A stretch of DNA of 64,000 bases from Lachnospiraceae bacterium EP-SM-12S-S03 (GTDB lineage Bacteria; Bacillota; Clostridia; Lachnospirales; Lachnospiraceae). The stretch lies in assembly GCA_020540725.1 (NCBI GenBank), contig JAJBSL010000014.1, positions 10,399 through 74,398 on the forward strand, written 5' to 3'. Below, in pieces: positions 45,475-55,122 of the stretch. The notes under the pieces were generated by a model. That model ran no database searches. It saw nothing but the letters and a program-made list of their open reading frames with translations, and had not been told where the DNA came from. The first letter of the stretch is position 1. Each line of letters opens with the position of its first letter. The position numbers were made by a program, and so were the translations under genes.

Positions 45475-46527
45475 TTATTTATTTTCCCTCTTTCTCTCAA
45501 TGTGAATATTCATTACAAGGGCAAAGGCAATCGTTCCATATGCAACGAAAGTTCTAAAATACTCGCCAAGAGAGACATTGTTGAACGCATTCTGACCTGC
45601 AAGTGGAGAAAGTACGAAAAGCGTATGTAATAAAATCACTCCGAAGAACGCATTTCTTACATTCGCCTTCTTGATACTTGCACCTCCGGCAAGAAGAGCC
45701 GCGCAGGCAAATTTCTCAGTATCCAGATGCTCTGTATACACATTCAGTGAACCGATATTCTGTAAATATACAAACTGTCCAAGCGCCGCGATTACTGTAG
45801 ACAAAATGATGACTGTCATTCTTGTCCGGTCTACATCAATTCCGATATTCGCCGCTTTTTCGCTGCTCATTCCAACCGCACGAACCTTTTGTCCAAATCG
45901 AGTATTCATCACATAGAATATAAATGCACCGGTAAGCGCGATAATCACAAGGAGTACAACAGAAATTTTTGCATTACCAATTGTAAAAACTCCTAGATTG
46001 TCAAACACTTCTTTGAATGTTTTTAAATCCAGCATATTCTTTACTCCGACTCCTGTTCCAAGCACTAGCTTTTCATTCTTCACCGGAATCACCGTTCCGA
46101 ATCCTGCCACGAAAATCAACTGGTAAATATAGTTAGCAAGAAATCCAATTACGATGGAAGTCACCATTTCTCTTCCTTTGACGATATTCATGAGTTTCCC
46201 GACAACAGCTCCGATAAGCGCCGCTGCAATCAAAGCAAATACAAGTACAAACACCGCACCTTTTCCACCTGTCATATTCATGTTCAAAACAAAGATAAAA
46301 GATGCCTGCGTTAGCATCGTGCCTAACACTACTGCAAAGTTTAATCCCATCCCCGCTGTAATCGGAAGAATCAAGGCAAGAACAAGAATCACGTTTCGGA
46401 TAAATCGAAGCGCAACCTGCTCCGTAAGGAATGTCAGACTAATTCCCGACAAAAAGAAACAGATGATACTACATATGATAAATGTAGACGGTACAACCAT
46501 CTCTTCTTTCCATTTTAACTTTTTCAA
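45475..46527 (-). CDS. ABC transporter permease 2 (sugar/nucleoside-type importer)
   Basis: The 350-residue polytopic protein is of the BPD_transp_2 family (RbsC/YufPQ-like). It contains GMGLNFAVVLGTMLTQASF, GREMVTSIVIGFLANYIYQL, NTRFGQKVRAVGMSSEKAANIGIDV and the late FACAALLAGGASIKKA. The start is a TTG at 46527 with AAGGAGG upstream; it overlaps the stop of the previous permease (TTGA), a sign of coupling. A longer upstream reading runs inside that gene and is rejected. It is the fourth gene of the DUF3798 importer operon. Confidence 0.88.
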   Translation of the reverse strand: MKKLKWKEEMVVPSTFIICSIICFFLSGISLTFLTEQVALRFIRNVILVLALILPITAGMGLNFAVVLGTMLTQASFIFVLNMNMTGGKGAVFVLVFALIAAALIGAVVGKLMNIVKGREMVTSIVIGFLANYIYQLIFVAGFGTVIPVKNEKLVLGTGVGVKNMLDLKTFKEVFDNLGVFTIGNAKISVVLLVIIALTGAFIFYVMNTRFGQKVRAVGMSSEKAANIGIDVDRTRMTVIILSTVIAALGQFVYLQNIGSLNVYTEHLDTEKFACAALLAGGASIKKANVRNAFFGVILLHTLFVLSPLAGQNAFNNVSLGEYFRTFVAYGTIAFALVMNIHIERKRENK

Positions 46528-47549
46528 GATCCCTTCCTCCTTCCTTGCTTCAAAAACGCATATAGAATAATACCGTTTGTAATAATCATACGGACAATTT
46601 CTGACATCTGCGGAATTAAAATGGTGTTTGCAATCGGCGCCGACAGAAGGTAAATCGTCTGATATAAATACGTACCAAGCACCGCATGGAAAATGCCGGC
46701 TCGTTTTCCAATACATCCACCAATTAAAATAGCAGAAACTGCCGGGAAGCTATGAGAAAGCGGTGCATTGTAAAGCTCCACAAATCCATATGTCTGCGCA
46801 TAGACACAAATTCCGGCCGCGCCAATGATGGTAGATAATATAATTGCAGTTGTACGAATCTTGTTAATCTTAATTCCAGATAATTGGCAGAACTTTTCGT
46901 TTTCTCCGACCGCCAACATTACCGTACCATATTTCGTTTTGAAAAATCCGTAAATCAAAAAACAAATGATGGCATAGAAACCTAAAAGTCCAAGCGAAAT
47001 CGTCACTCCTCCGATTTCAATAACACCAATTTCATTTAGAACATTTCCAAAGTATTTTTCCAAACTGATTTTGGGGCGAAGCCCTGTCCCTCCAACCGGA
47101 TACAACATCTCCCTATTTGTAAATGGGATAACCGTCCATACAAAGTTCATAATCGGGATAAAAGAATATCCGATAAAAATCGCCGCAATATCTTCTTTCC
47201 CTTTTACTTTGTTCAGAATCCATGCGTAAATCGCTCCAAGAATTACTGCCGGTACTACAGAAATTGCGATGGCCGCAAGTAATCCTGTCAATCCGGTCAG
47301 CCTCATCTGAATTGCCATACACATGCCAAGAAGCCCCGCAACAATTCCTATTGGAAGTCCAAAGTTCATGCCGACTCCCGCATTAATCATTGGAATCATA
47401 GCCAAAACAAGCACACCGTTCATTACAAACTTGGTAAATGAATCGCTAATCAAATCCGAAATATTCAATCCCAGACCTCCCGCTATTATGAACAGGAACA
47501 GCAGAAATGCGGTAATAATCATTTGTGGAAGCTTGACTCTATTCTTCAT
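46524..47549 (-). CDS. ABC transporter permease 1 (sugar/nucleoside-type importer)
   Basis: The 341-residue membrane protein is similar in fold to the next gene: GVGMNFGLPIGIVAGLLGM, GKEDIAAIFIGYSFIPIMNF, TKYGTVMLAVGENEKFCQLSGI and HSFPAVSAILIGGCIGKRAGI. The two permeases would make a heterodimer. The ATG at 47549 follows GGAGGTG; an upstream ATG would lie inside the ATPase gene. It follows the ATPase stop by one base. Confidence 0.88.
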   Translation of the reverse strand: MKNRVKLPQMIITAFLLFLFIIAGGLGLNISDLISDSFTKFVMNGVLVLAMIPMINAGVGMNFGLPIGIVAGLLGMCMAIQMRLTGLTGLLAAIAISVVPAVILGAIYAWILNKVKGKEDIAAIFIGYSFIPIMNFVWTVIPFTNREMLYPVGGTGLRPKISLEKYFGNVLNEIGVIEIGGVTISLGLLGFYAIICFLIYGFFKTKYGTVMLAVGENEKFCQLSGIKINKIRTTAIILSTIIGAAGICVYAQTYGFVELYNAPLSHSFPAVSAILIGGCIGKRAGIFHAVLGTYLYQTIYLLSAPIANTILIPQMSEIVRMIITNGIILYAFLKQGRRKGS

Positions 47550-47550
47550 C

Positions 47551-49119
47551 CTACACCTCCTCACCTGTATATGCCAAAGCAAATTTCTCTTCCTTCGCCT
47601 GCGGCGAAAGAATCCCAGATATTTTCCCTTCACAGAACACGACAATCCGGTCACTGATACGCTTCAATTCTTCCAATTCACTGGACGCTACCACTAGTGT
47701 CGTGCCTCGTTCTTCATTCATCCTTACAAGCGTATCCAGTATTTTCTCTTTCGCTCCAATGTCAACCCCTCGTGTTGGTTCCATAATAAATAAAATATCC
47801 GGTTCCGCAGCTATCGCTCTAGCGATACATACTTTCTGCTGATTTCCTCCGCTTAGTTCTCTCGTATATTGGGATAAGTTCTCACACTTGATTTCCAACC
47901 GTTGTATCTGTTCCTTAACATAGGTATCCATAGCCTTGTGGTCTCGTACTGCCAATTTCCCAAATAACTTTTTCTGGAATCGGTTCTTCCCATAAAATCC
48001 GGAGAATATGATATTTTCCTTAATCGAGTGTTCCAAAAGAAGCCCCATATTCTTTCTGTCATCCGGCAAAAGAAAAATTCCTTTCTGAATAACTTCTCTT
48101 GTCTTACTCACATCCAGTTCCTCTTCTTTGTATATAACCTTTCCTGAGACCGGATACATTCCCATGACACCATATCCAACCGACAGCTTTCCATGGCCAG
48201 ACAGACTAGTCAAACCAAGAATCTCCCCTTTTTTCACATTCAGATTGATTCCGCGCAACATTTCTCCCGGCATATCTACCGAAAAATTCTGAAATTCCAA
48301 AATCGTCTCTTTCTCCGACTTTCGCGGAGTTCTCTCTACTGTCTGCACATCATATCCAATCATATCTGACGCCAGTTTTTGAATCGCCAGTTCTTCTTTC
48401 TCATAAGTGGAGATTACATCTCCGTCTCGTATCACCGTCACGCGATCACATACTTCGCAAATCTCATGGAGTCGATGCGTGCAGAAGAGTATTGAAGTTC
48501 CTTCTTTTGCCAAATCCTTCATCACCTTCAAAAGCTTGTTCGCATCTTCTTCATTTAGCACCGCTGTCGGTTCGTCTAAAATTAAAAACTTCAAGTCCTT
48601 CTTATTCACTTCTCTCGCAATCTCGACAAACTGCTTTGCATTGACTGAAATATTTTTGACAAGATATGAACTGTCAATTTGAAATCCGAGCTGCGCTAAT
48701 GTCTTCTTGGCATCTTCTTCATCTTTCTTCTTCTCAATATAAGAAAGCTCAGCGCCAAGAGCCTTTCTTATCACCGGTGAAGTATACTCTCTTGTCAGTT
48801 TAATATTCTCTGCCACCGACATATCTGGAATCAACATAAACTCCTGATGAATCATTCCGATCCCCAACTTTGCCGCTTCTTTTGGAGAACGAATTTTCAT
48901 GTGTTTCCCTTCAAACAAGACATCTCCCTGATAGCCGCCCGTTTCTTCTATGACAGAATTTCCAAACAAAATGTTCATCAGTGTACTTTTGCCCGAACCG
49001 TTCGCTCCTACGATTCCATGGATCTCTCCTCTTTTTACAGATAAGTCAACATGATTCAATACCCGGTTGTGCCCAAAATATTTTGTAAGATTTTTCACCT
49101 GTAATACGTATTCTTCCAT
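47551..49119 (-). CDS. ABC transporter duplicated ATPase (RbsA/YufO-like)
   Basis: The 522-residue protein holds two ABC domains in tandem, as in ribose and nucleoside importers. The first has Walker A GANGSGKST and Walker B FLILDEPTAVL, but a signature of the form NISVNAKQFVEIARE. The second has the degenerate Walker A LSGHGKLSVG and the canonical LSGGNQQKVCIARAI. So only one complete ATP site pair is expected, as in the family. The ATG follows AGGAGG. It lies 57 bases after the lipoprotein gene. Confidence 0.9.
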   Translation of the reverse strand: MEEYVLQVKNLTKYFGHNRVLNHVDLSVKRGEIHGIVGANGSGKSTLMNILFGNSVIEETGGYQGDVLFEGKHMKIRSPKEAAKLGIGMIHQEFMLIPDMSVAENIKLTREYTSPVIRKALGAELSYIEKKKDEEDAKKTLAQLGFQIDSSYLVKNISVNAKQFVEIAREVNKKDLKFLILDEPTAVLNEEDANKLLKVMKDLAKEGTSILFCTHRLHEICEVCDRVTVIRDGDVISTYEKEELAIQKLASDMIGYDVQTVERTPRKSEKETILEFQNFSVDMPGEMLRGINLNVKKGEILGLTSLSGHGKLSVGYGVMGMYPVSGKVIYKEEELDVSKTREVIQKGIFLLPDDRKNMGLLLEHSIKENIIFSGFYGKNRFQKKLFGKLAVRDHKAMDTYVKEQIQRLEIKCENLSQYTRELSGGNQQKVCIARAIAAEPDILFIMEPTRGVDIGAKEKILDTLVRMNEERGTTLVVASSELEELKRISDRIVVFCEGKISGILSPQAKEEKFALAYTGEEV

Positions 49120-49175
49120 TTCACTCCTCCTTCCGTCATAAAAAGCGGAGAATTGTTACATCCTCCGCTTCTATC

Positions 49176-50327
49176 TTAGTAATAAATAGATTCCATAATA
49201 AACATGTAGTAGTTTTCGTAATCTCCATACTGCTGGAAATCTACTTCCAAACCGAATTTATCCTGTGCAAGTTTTCCGAGCGCTTCACCATTCTTCGGGT
49301 CAAAATCCGGATTATTAATCATCTCCATTGCCATTTCCACACCGTATTTTGGTAAGAACATTGTTGTAGAAATCGGCCATCCTGATAACTTACCTTTCAT
49401 GCCCTGTGCATCTACTTTTTCTGCAATCATTTCATTGATCAAATCAAAGTCTGCGGCATCTTCTTCTGCAATCTCAAGTCCTAAAACTGTTGGGTAAGCC
49501 TGCGTTGGTGTTGGACAGCACTGCTCTGCTACCATGAATTTCAACTCTAAAGCTTTTTCAAGAATTACATCATACATCGGACAGTTTGTTCCGAAAATAT
49601 TGGTATCCGCACCATATTTTTCAATCTGTCTCGGAATATCTTCTTGAAGAAACTGCTGCATCGCTTCCGGTCCGTTTCCTGTCTGTGGGTCCGGTGTAAC
49701 GATTTCTACGAATTCCATTCCAAGTTTTTCACATGTCTCTTTCATCTTGTCTCTTCTTGCCGAAATTGTCGGTTTTGCAAGATGAGTTGGGAAAGAATAA
49801 TGGATAAATGTCTTAGCTCCCATCTCATGCGCTTTTGTAGGGATTGTCTCACCTCTTCTGATTGCGTCCATATCAAGGTTCATATCAATATATTCTGACA
49901 TCATATCCGGCTCATCATAAATTGCAGATGATACAGTAATGATATCCGGGTTTTTCTCTTTAATCTGCTGGAAAGCCGGAATCAATCCGGACTGTCCGGA
50001 AGATACAACAACTGCTTTCATAAGCGGGTCGTCTGCTGCTGATACAATTGTACTGATACACCCTTCGATTTCTGTATCAAATTTCTCCGGCAACACAAGG
50101 TGTTTTACAATATCCGGATACTGTTCTACGAGCTGCTCACCTGCTCGGTATTCGTCTTCACTTACAGATAATGTAGGTGTTACGATTGCAATGTGGTACT
50201 CATCTTTTTTGTCTTCATTCGATTCTGCTTTCTTCGACTCTTCCTTTTTCTCTGTGCTTCCGCATCCTGCAAATACAGATGTTGCGAATACAGCAAGAGC
50301 CATGATTACTGCTAATTTCTTCTTCAT
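49176..50327 (-). CDS. DUF3798-type substrate-binding lipoprotein
   Basis: The 383-residue secreted lipoprotein has a lipobox with C22 (FAGCGS), a charged Lys/Glu linker, and a periplasmic-binding fold starting YHIAIVTPTLSVSEDEYRAG. The segments SAADDPLMKAVVVSSGQSGL, MGAKTFIHYSFPTHLAKP and NIFGTNCPMYDVILEKAL recall DUF3798 proteins. No ligand is known to me for that family. With the RbsA-like ATPase and two permeases it forms a complete importer whose substrate is not deducible here. GGAGG precedes the ATG and a good promoter lies upstream. Confidence 0.82.
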   Translation of the reverse strand: MKKKLAVIMALAVFATSVFAGCGSTEKKEESKKAESNEDKKDEYHIAIVTPTLSVSEDEYRAGEQLVEQYPDIVKHLVLPEKFDTEIEGCISTIVSAADDPLMKAVVVSSGQSGLIPAFQQIKEKNPDIITVSSAIYDEPDMMSEYIDMNLDMDAIRRGETIPTKAHEMGAKTFIHYSFPTHLAKPTISARRDKMKETCEKLGMEFVEIVTPDPQTGNGPEAMQQFLQEDIPRQIEKYGADTNIFGTNCPMYDVILEKALELKFMVAEQCCPTPTQAYPTVLGLEIAEEDAADFDLINEMIAEKVDAQGMKGKLSGWPISTTMFLPKYGVEMAMEMINNPDFDPKNGEALGKLAQDKFGLEVDFQQYGDYENYYMFIMESIYY

Positions 50328-50387
50328 ATTTTCCTCCTGATTTCCTCTTGATAATACCTCTACCCTTGATGTGTGGATATCATTTCT

Positions 50388-50416
50388 ATAGTACTTATCT
50401 CATCTCCGAAAGTCAA
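50388..50416 (-). promoter_or_regulatory. Promoter of the DUF3798 importer operon
   Basis: Minus strand TTGACT (50416-50411), 17-base spacer and TACTAT (50393-50388), about 60 bases before the lipoprotein start. The rest of the 250-base gap holds the rplA terminator. Confidence 0.75.
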
Positions 50417-50513
50417 ATAGATATTTTCAATATACTTATAGGCAAATACTATAAATATTTTTCTCTTCATCAATTCAATCGGATTCCAAAGGAATTTCTT
50501 ACAATCTTATTGC

Positions 50514-50551
50514 ATAAAAAACTGTGTACAGTCCTTAAACCATACACAGTT
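50514..50551 (-). terminator. Terminator of the rpmG-rplA block
   Basis: AACTGTGTA and TACACAGTT form a 9-bp stem, followed on minus by TTTTTATG. It lies about 30 bases after rplA. Confidence 0.85.
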
Positions 50552-50581
50552 TCCTCATTTATTATTATGATATGCGAATAA

Positions 50582-51274
50582 TTAAGCTAATTTAGCCGGG
50601 TTAATCTTAACACCAGGTCCCATTGTAGATGTTAAAGTAACACTTCTTAAGTACTGTCCTTTAACAGCTGCCGGTTTAGCTTTGTTGATTGCATCGATAA
50701 GCGTCTGGAAGTTGTCCGCTAACTGCTCCTCTGTGAAAGAAGCTTTTCCAATTGGCACATGGATAATATTTGTTTTATCTAATCTGTACTCAATCTTACC
50801 AGCTTTGATATCAGCGATAGCTTTTGTTACGTCCATTGTAACTGTTCCAGCCTTCGGGTTTGGCATTAATCCTTTTGGTCCAAGTACACGTCCGAGACGT
50901 CCAACAACACCCATCATATCCGGTGTAGCAACAACAACGTCAAATTCGAACCATCCTTCGTTCTGGATCTTCGGAATTAATTCCTCTGCTCCTACGTAAT
51001 CTGCTCCTGCTGCCTGAGCTTCTTCAGCTTTAGCACCTTTCGCAAATACTAAGATACGAACCTTTTTACCTGTTCCGTGTGGTAATACAACAGCACCACG
51101 GATCTGCTGATCTGCGTGACGTCCGTCACAGCCTGTTCTGATGTGAGCCTCGATTGTCTCATCGAATTTTGCTACTGCAGTTTTCTTAACTAATTCGATA
51201 GCTTCTGCTTTATCATAAAGGTTTCCTTTATCAATTGATTTCGCAGCTTCTACGTATTTCTTTCCTCTTTTCAT
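50582..51274 (-). CDS. rplA: 50S ribosomal protein L1
   Basis: L1 forms the mobile stalk at the E site and can repress its own operon. The 230-residue protein begins [15 protein letters not shown] and contains [45 protein letters not shown] in parts, and [12 protein letters not shown] at the end. Length is standard. AGGAGG lies upstream of the ATG. It is the last gene of the rpmG-secE-nusG-rplK-rplA block. Confidence 0.98.
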   Translation of the reverse strand: MKRGKKYVEAAKSIDKGNLYDKAEAIELVKKTAVAKFDETIEAHIRTGCDGRHADQQIRGAVVLPHGTGKKVRILVFAKGAKAEEAQAAGADYVGAEELIPKIQNEGWFEFDVVVATPDMMGVVGRLGRVLGPKGLMPNPKAGTVTMDVTKAIADIKAGKIEYRLDKTNIIHVPIGKASFTEEQLADNFQTLIDAINKAKPAAVKGQYLRSVTLTSTMGPGVKINPAKLA

Positions 51275-51336
51275 TTCAATAACCTCCTAGTGGTAATATC
51301 GGGAGCGAGCCCTCCCACGTTAAATGTTTCCAATGA

Positions 51337-51762
51337 CTACTCTGCTACTTTAACACCCATACTTCTGCATGTTCCTTCGATCATGCTCATAGCTGCTTCA
51401 ATGCTTGCAGCATTTAAGTCAGGCATTTTCATTTCAGCGATTTCTTTTACCTGCTCTTTTGTGATTGTAGCAACTTTGTTCTTGTTCGGAACACCTGAAC
51501 CAGATTTAATCTTGCAAGCCTTTTTGATAAGAACTGCTGCTGGTGGTGTCTTTGTAACGAAGCTGAAGCTTCTGTCACTGTAAACTGTGATTACAACAGG
51601 AATGATTAAGTCACCCTGATCTGCTGTTCTTGCGTTGAACTGTTTTGTAAATTCAACGATATTTACACCATGCTGACCAAGTGCCGGACCAACTGGTGGT
51701 GCCGGAGTTGCTTTTCCAGCAGGAATCTGTAATTTAATATAACCTTGTACTTTTTTTGCCAT
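51337..51762 (-). CDS. rplK: 50S ribosomal protein L11
   Basis: L11 lines the GTPase-associated centre. The 141-residue protein begins [18 protein letters not shown] and contains [17 protein letters not shown] and [16 protein letters not shown]; the proline pair tied to thiostrepton sensitivity is conserved. It lies between nusG and rplA. AAGGAGG precedes the ATG. Confidence 0.98.
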   Translation of the reverse strand: MAKKVQGYIKLQIPAGKATPAPPVGPALGQHGVNIVEFTKQFNARTADQGDLIIPVVITVYSDRSFSFVTKTPPAAVLIKKACKIKSGSGVPNKNKVATITKEQVKEIAEMKMPDLNAASIEAAMSMIEGTCRSMGVKVAE

Positions 51763-51815
51763 TTTCGTGTACCTCCTTGTGGTATTTGCGGGGATTTCCC
51801 TCCCACTTATTCTTG

Positions 51816-52331
51816 TTACATTTTCTTAACTTCTTTGAAACTAATTTCAACTGGCGTTTCACGGCCAAACAGCTCAACATTGATTGTCAGACTCTGTTTC
51901 TGTGTATTCATAGCCTGAATCACTCCTACCGTTCCTTCCCATGCTCCGGCTGTTACAGAAACTGTATCGCCTTCTGCAAAGTCAACAACAAGTTCTTCTT
52001 TCTGAATACCGAGCGGAGCCATCTCGTCTTCCGTAAGCGGAACCGGTTTAGATCCCGGTCCTACGAATCCGGTAACACCTCTTGTATTTCTTACGACATA
52101 CCAGGTATCATCATTCATAATCATGTGAATAAGAACGTATCCCGGAAACATTTTCTTTGCAACTGCTTTCTGAACTCCGTTCTTAAGCTCCACTACTTCC
52201 TGCATAGGAACTCTGACTTCTAAGATCTGGTCCTCTAAGTGTCTGTTTTCAATTGTCTTATCAATATTGGCTTTTACTTTGTTCTCATACCCTGAATAAG
52301 TATGAACTACGTACCATTTTGCCTCTGACAT
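51816..52331 (-). CDS. nusG: Transcription termination/antitermination factor NusG
   Basis: The 171-residue protein has the NGN domain ([46 protein letters not shown]) and a C-terminal KOW domain ([26 protein letters not shown]). The ATG at 52331 follows AAGGTGA; a GTG nine bases upstream overlaps that SD and is not preferred. It lies between secE and rplK as usual. Confidence 0.97.
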   Translation of the reverse strand: MSEAKWYVVHTYSGYENKVKANIDKTIENRHLEDQILEVRVPMQEVVELKNGVQKAVAKKMFPGYVLIHMIMNDDTWYVVRNTRGVTGFVGPGSKPVPLTEDEMAPLGIQKEELVVDFAEGDTVSVTAGAWEGTVGVIQAMNTQKQSLTINVELFGRETPVEISFKEVKKM

Positions 52332-52366
52332 AAAACTCACCTTTCATAAATATCATTTCACAGTTG

Positions 52367-52573
52367 TTACTTAACCAATAAATCAATACCGTATTTCACG
52401 ATCACATCAATCACTGATATTAAAGCTGCCAAAAATACTGAAGCTGCAACAACGGCTGATGTTTCTTTTGCAAGTGTTTTTTTGTCCGGCCAGATGATCT
52501 TCTTAAATTCTGCTTTAAGACCTGTAAACCAGCTCTTTTTCTGAGCTTTCTCTTTACTGGATTTTTCGCCCAT
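52367..52573 (-). CDS. secE: Preprotein translocase subunit SecE
   Basis: The 68-residue single-span SecE has a basic N-terminus, the conserved amphipathic stretch FTGLKAEFKKIIWPDKKTLAKET and one transmembrane helix (VVAASVFLAALISVIDVIV). It clamps SecY in the translocon. The ATG at 52573 is chosen; a GTG 18 bases upstream is possible but less family-like. It lies between rpmG and nusG. Confidence 0.95.
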   Translation of the reverse strand: MGEKSSKEKAQKKSWFTGLKAEFKKIIWPDKKTLAKETSAVVAASVFLAALISVIDVIVKYGIDLLVK

Positions 52574-52600
52574 TCTGTCACGTCCTTTCACTTCAAACGA

Positions 52601-52750
52601 TTATTTCGTTTCTTTGTGTAATGTGTGAGCTTTACAGAACTTACAATATTTCTTTGTTTCCATACGATCTGGATGATTCTTTTTCTCCTTTGTCGTATTG
52701 TAGTTACGCTGTTTACATTCTGTACATGCCAATGTTATCTTTGTGCGCAC
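52601..52750 (-). CDS. rpmG: 50S ribosomal protein L33
   Basis: The 49-residue protein reads [20 protein letters not shown] at the start and ends AHTLHKETK. Four cysteines at 9, 12, 36 and 39 form the zinc site, so this is the zinc-bound form of L33. The start is a GTG at 52750 with GAGGTGG upstream. It is the first gene of the block, 27 bases before secE. Confidence 0.95.
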   Translation of the reverse strand: MRTKITLACTECKQRNYNTTKEKKNHPDRMETKKYCKFCKAHTLHKETK

Positions 52751-52854
52751 AACTTCCACCTCGCTTCTTATAAACTTGTTTCTTAGTTACCGGTAGTTTG
52801 CGAGACTACCTAATTTTAGGCACAAAAAAAAGACCTACTTCCATTCGCCCATAT
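52751..52854 (-). other. Leader of rpmG
   Basis: Between the promoter and rpmG there is a T8 run without a clear stem before it, and a GGTAGT/ACTACC hairpin. No known leader motif is recognised. Confidence 0.35.
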
Positions 52855-52884
52855 ATCTTACCACATTCAAATAAGGTTCGTCAA
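52855..52884 (-). promoter_or_regulatory. Sigma-A promoter of rpmG-secE-nusG-rplKA
   Basis: Minus strand TTGACG (52884-52879), 18-base spacer and TAAGAT (52860-52855). It overlaps the 3' end of the DUF2752 gene. Confidence 0.7.
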
Positions 52885-53237
52885 GCACTAATATTACGGA
52901 CAATTCCGAATATGACAAGCGCGCATGCGTAGATTCCGGCCAGCCATTCATTCCAGACCGGTGTCTTTCGATTTTTGTATGATAAGACGATAAGATATAT
53001 AATCTCTGCCAATAGTAACGGCCATGTCAGAAACAGAAACGGATTGGCCTGATATGCCGTCACAAAATCAAGCTCTGCCATATTCCATATCATTGTTGTA
53101 ATTCCGCATCCAGGACATTTCCACCCCGTAATCTTGCGGAATATGCAGGGAATAGCCATTCCGCCCGCTTTCAGCCAGATATAATATGCTGTCCCTGCAC
53201 CTAAAATTCCCACCCAGGTTTTTGTCGTTTTCTGCAT
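52881..53237 (-). CDS. DUF2752 membrane protein
   Basis: The 118-residue protein has three predicted helices and the family signature CIFRKITGWKCPGCGITTM between the first two. The function of DUF2752 is not known. It follows the DUF4234 gene by 3 bases, so the two are probably cotranscribed. Confidence 0.85.
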   Translation of the reverse strand: MQKTTKTWVGILGAGTAYYIWLKAGGMAIPCIFRKITGWKCPGCGITTMIWNMAELDFVTAYQANPFLFLTWPLLLAEIIYLIVLSYKNRKTPVWNEWLAGIYACALVIFGIVRNISA

Positions 53238-53240
53238 ATT

Positions 53241-53570
53241 TTAGATTGCCTTATTGATTGTATCCTGCATCAAACAATAGCTGACGATGGAAAGCCCGAA
53301 AAGACCCAAGATCAAGTACAGTATTCCGGAACTTGAATTCATTCCTTTGATACGGTCGCATCTTTCTCCCATCTTATACAGCCAGTAAAATAAATAAATT
53401 CCACATGTAACAATTCCCAATAAGAATACTACCACACCGGAAGTTGCCTGCGTCTCTCCCGAGAGGTAATTTACTTCGTCATTCAACTTAATCATCCAAT
53501 AGATTCCGTAAATGCCGCAAGTAATAATGGTAAAAATAATTGCCAATGGTATACTTCTTCTTACTATCAT
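53241..53570 (-). CDS. DUF4234 membrane protein
   Basis: The 109-residue protein has three helices with the repeated pattern TCGIYGIYWMIKLNDEVN and TCGIYLFYWLYKMGERCD, the DUF4234 hallmark. Its function is not known. GGGGG precedes the ATG. Divergent from the MATE gene; paired with DUF2752. Confidence 0.85.
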   Translation of the reverse strand: MIVRRSIPLAIIFTIITCGIYGIYWMIKLNDEVNYLSGETQATSGVVVFLLGIVTCGIYLFYWLYKMGERCDRIKGMNSSSGILYLILGLFGLSIVSYCLMQDTINKAI

Positions 53571-53713
53571 AATATTCCCCCTTTTCTCTTGTAAATGAAT
53601 TTATATCATTGTACACGAAAATCACAATCTTGTATATACATTTTTTCGTAAATGTACTACAGTAATGAATAGAAAGTTTTTTCTTACTATAAATAATGAA
53701 AGGGTGCATTTGT

Positions 53714-55084
53714 ATGAAAGTACATCAAACAGATTTTTCCAAAGGAACTGTAAGCAGAAATATTATCTCTGTTGCCATTCCAATGACCGCAGCTCAAGTA
53801 CTGAATCTTCTTTATAATATAGTGGACCGTATTTATATTGGTATGATACCCGGAACCGGACAGACCGCCCTTGGGGGATTAGGCTTATGCTTTCCTATCA
53901 TCATGCTGATTACCGCTTTCACCAATTTATTCGGTGGCGCGTCTCCCCTTTGCGGAATCGCACTTGGCAAAAAGGACGAAAAAGAAGCATCCCTTGTCAT
54001 GGGAAACGCCCTCTCTCTCCTTCTCATATCCGGCACACTCCTAATGGTTGTGGGCCTGATCTTCCACAAACCGATCCTCTACCTGTTCGGTGCAAGCGAT
54101 TCGACTTACCCGTACGCTTCACAATATATTACCATTTACCTTTTAGGCACACTGGCTGTCATGACCGCTTTAGGCATGAATCCTTATATCAATAGTCAGG
54201 GATTTGCAAGAGTCGGAATGTTGACCGTCGTTCTCGGCGCCTGTACAAATATTATTTTAGATCCGGTATTTATCTTTCTGTTCCACTTGGGAGTTCGCGG
54301 TGCAGCCATTGCAACAGTCATCTCGCAAACCTTTTCTGCCATCTGGGTGTTGAAATTCCTTACCGGTAAACAGGCTGTTTTAAAATTAAAACTTTCCACC
54401 ATGAAATTGAGTCTCCCTCGCGTTTTGAGCATCAGTGCTCTTGGCTTTTCTTCCTTTATTATGTCTTTTACAAACAGTCTTGTTCAAGTTGTATGTAACA
54501 AAACACTGCAGCAATTCGGAGGAGATCTTTATATCAGCATTATGACTATCTTGAACTCTGTCCGCGCAATCGCCCAAACTCCGGTAGGCGGACTTTCCAA
54601 TGGAGCCTCCCCGGTTTTGAGTTTCAATTATGGCCGCAAAAATTATAAAGCCGTAAAGCAGGGAATCTGGTTCACCACAGCTATTGGTGTCACTTACACC
54701 TTTTTGATATGGGGAATCATCTTTTTCTTCCCGGAGTTATTTATTCGCATTTTCAGCCGGGACTCCGCGCTGATCGCCAAAGCGGTTCCAGCCATACATA
54801 TATATTTCTTCGGCTTTTTTATGATGGCTTTGCAGTTTTCCGGTCAATGCGCGTTCACCTCTCTCGGGAAAGCCAAAAATGCAATTTTCTTCTCTATACT
54901 GCGTAAAGTGATCATTGTCATTCCACTGACTTTACTTCTTCCTCAAATGGGCAGCCTCGGTGTAACAGGTGTATTCCTTGCGGAACCAATCTCCAATGTC
55001 ATCGGTGGAATTGCCTGCTTTGGGACTATGTTGTTTACCGTTATGAGAGAACTTACCAGAAAAGAAAAAGAACATGCGCTCTGA
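53714..55084 (+). CDS. MATE family efflux transporter
   Basis: The protein has about 456 residues and 12 helices in two similar halves: GTVSRNIISVAIPMTAAQVLNLLYN and YIGMIPGTGQTALGGLGLCFPI in the first, NSVRAIAQTPVGGLSNGASPVLSFNYG in the second, as in MATE drug/cation exporters. The substrate is not known. The ATG at 53714 is preferred over an ATG 18 bases upstream because AAAGGGTG then lies at SD distance. It stands alone on plus. Confidence 0.9.
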   Translation: MKVHQTDFSKGTVSRNIISVAIPMTAAQVLNLLYNIVDRIYIGMIPGTGQTALGGLGLCFPIIMLITAFTNLFGGASPLCGIALGKKDEKEASLVMGNALSLLLISGTLLMVVGLIFHKPILYLFGASDSTYPYASQYITIYLLGTLAVMTALGMNPYINSQGFARVGMLTVVLGACTNIILDPVFIFLFHLGVRGAAIATVISQTFSAIWVLKFLTGKQAVLKLKLSTMKLSLPRVLSISALGFSSFIMSFTNSLVQVVCNKTLQQFGGDLYISIMTILNSVRAIAQTPVGGLSNGASPVLSFNYGRKNYKAVKQGIWFTTAIGVTYTFLIWGIIFFFPELFIRIFSRDSALIAKAVPAIHIYFFGFFMMALQFSGQCAFTSLGKAKNAIFFSILRKVIIVIPLTLLLPQMGSLGVTGVFLAEPISNVIGGIACFGTMLFTVMRELTRKEKEHAL

Positions 55085-55112
55085 TTTCATGCAGAGTGTA
55101 TGCTCTCTTTCA
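55073..55112 (+). terminator. Terminator after the MATE gene
   Basis: CATGCGCTCTG and CAGAGTGTATG form an imperfect 11-bp stem (one mismatch), followed by CTCTCTTTC. The T-run is weak. Confidence 0.45.
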
Positions 55113-55122
55113 TCTTTTCACT

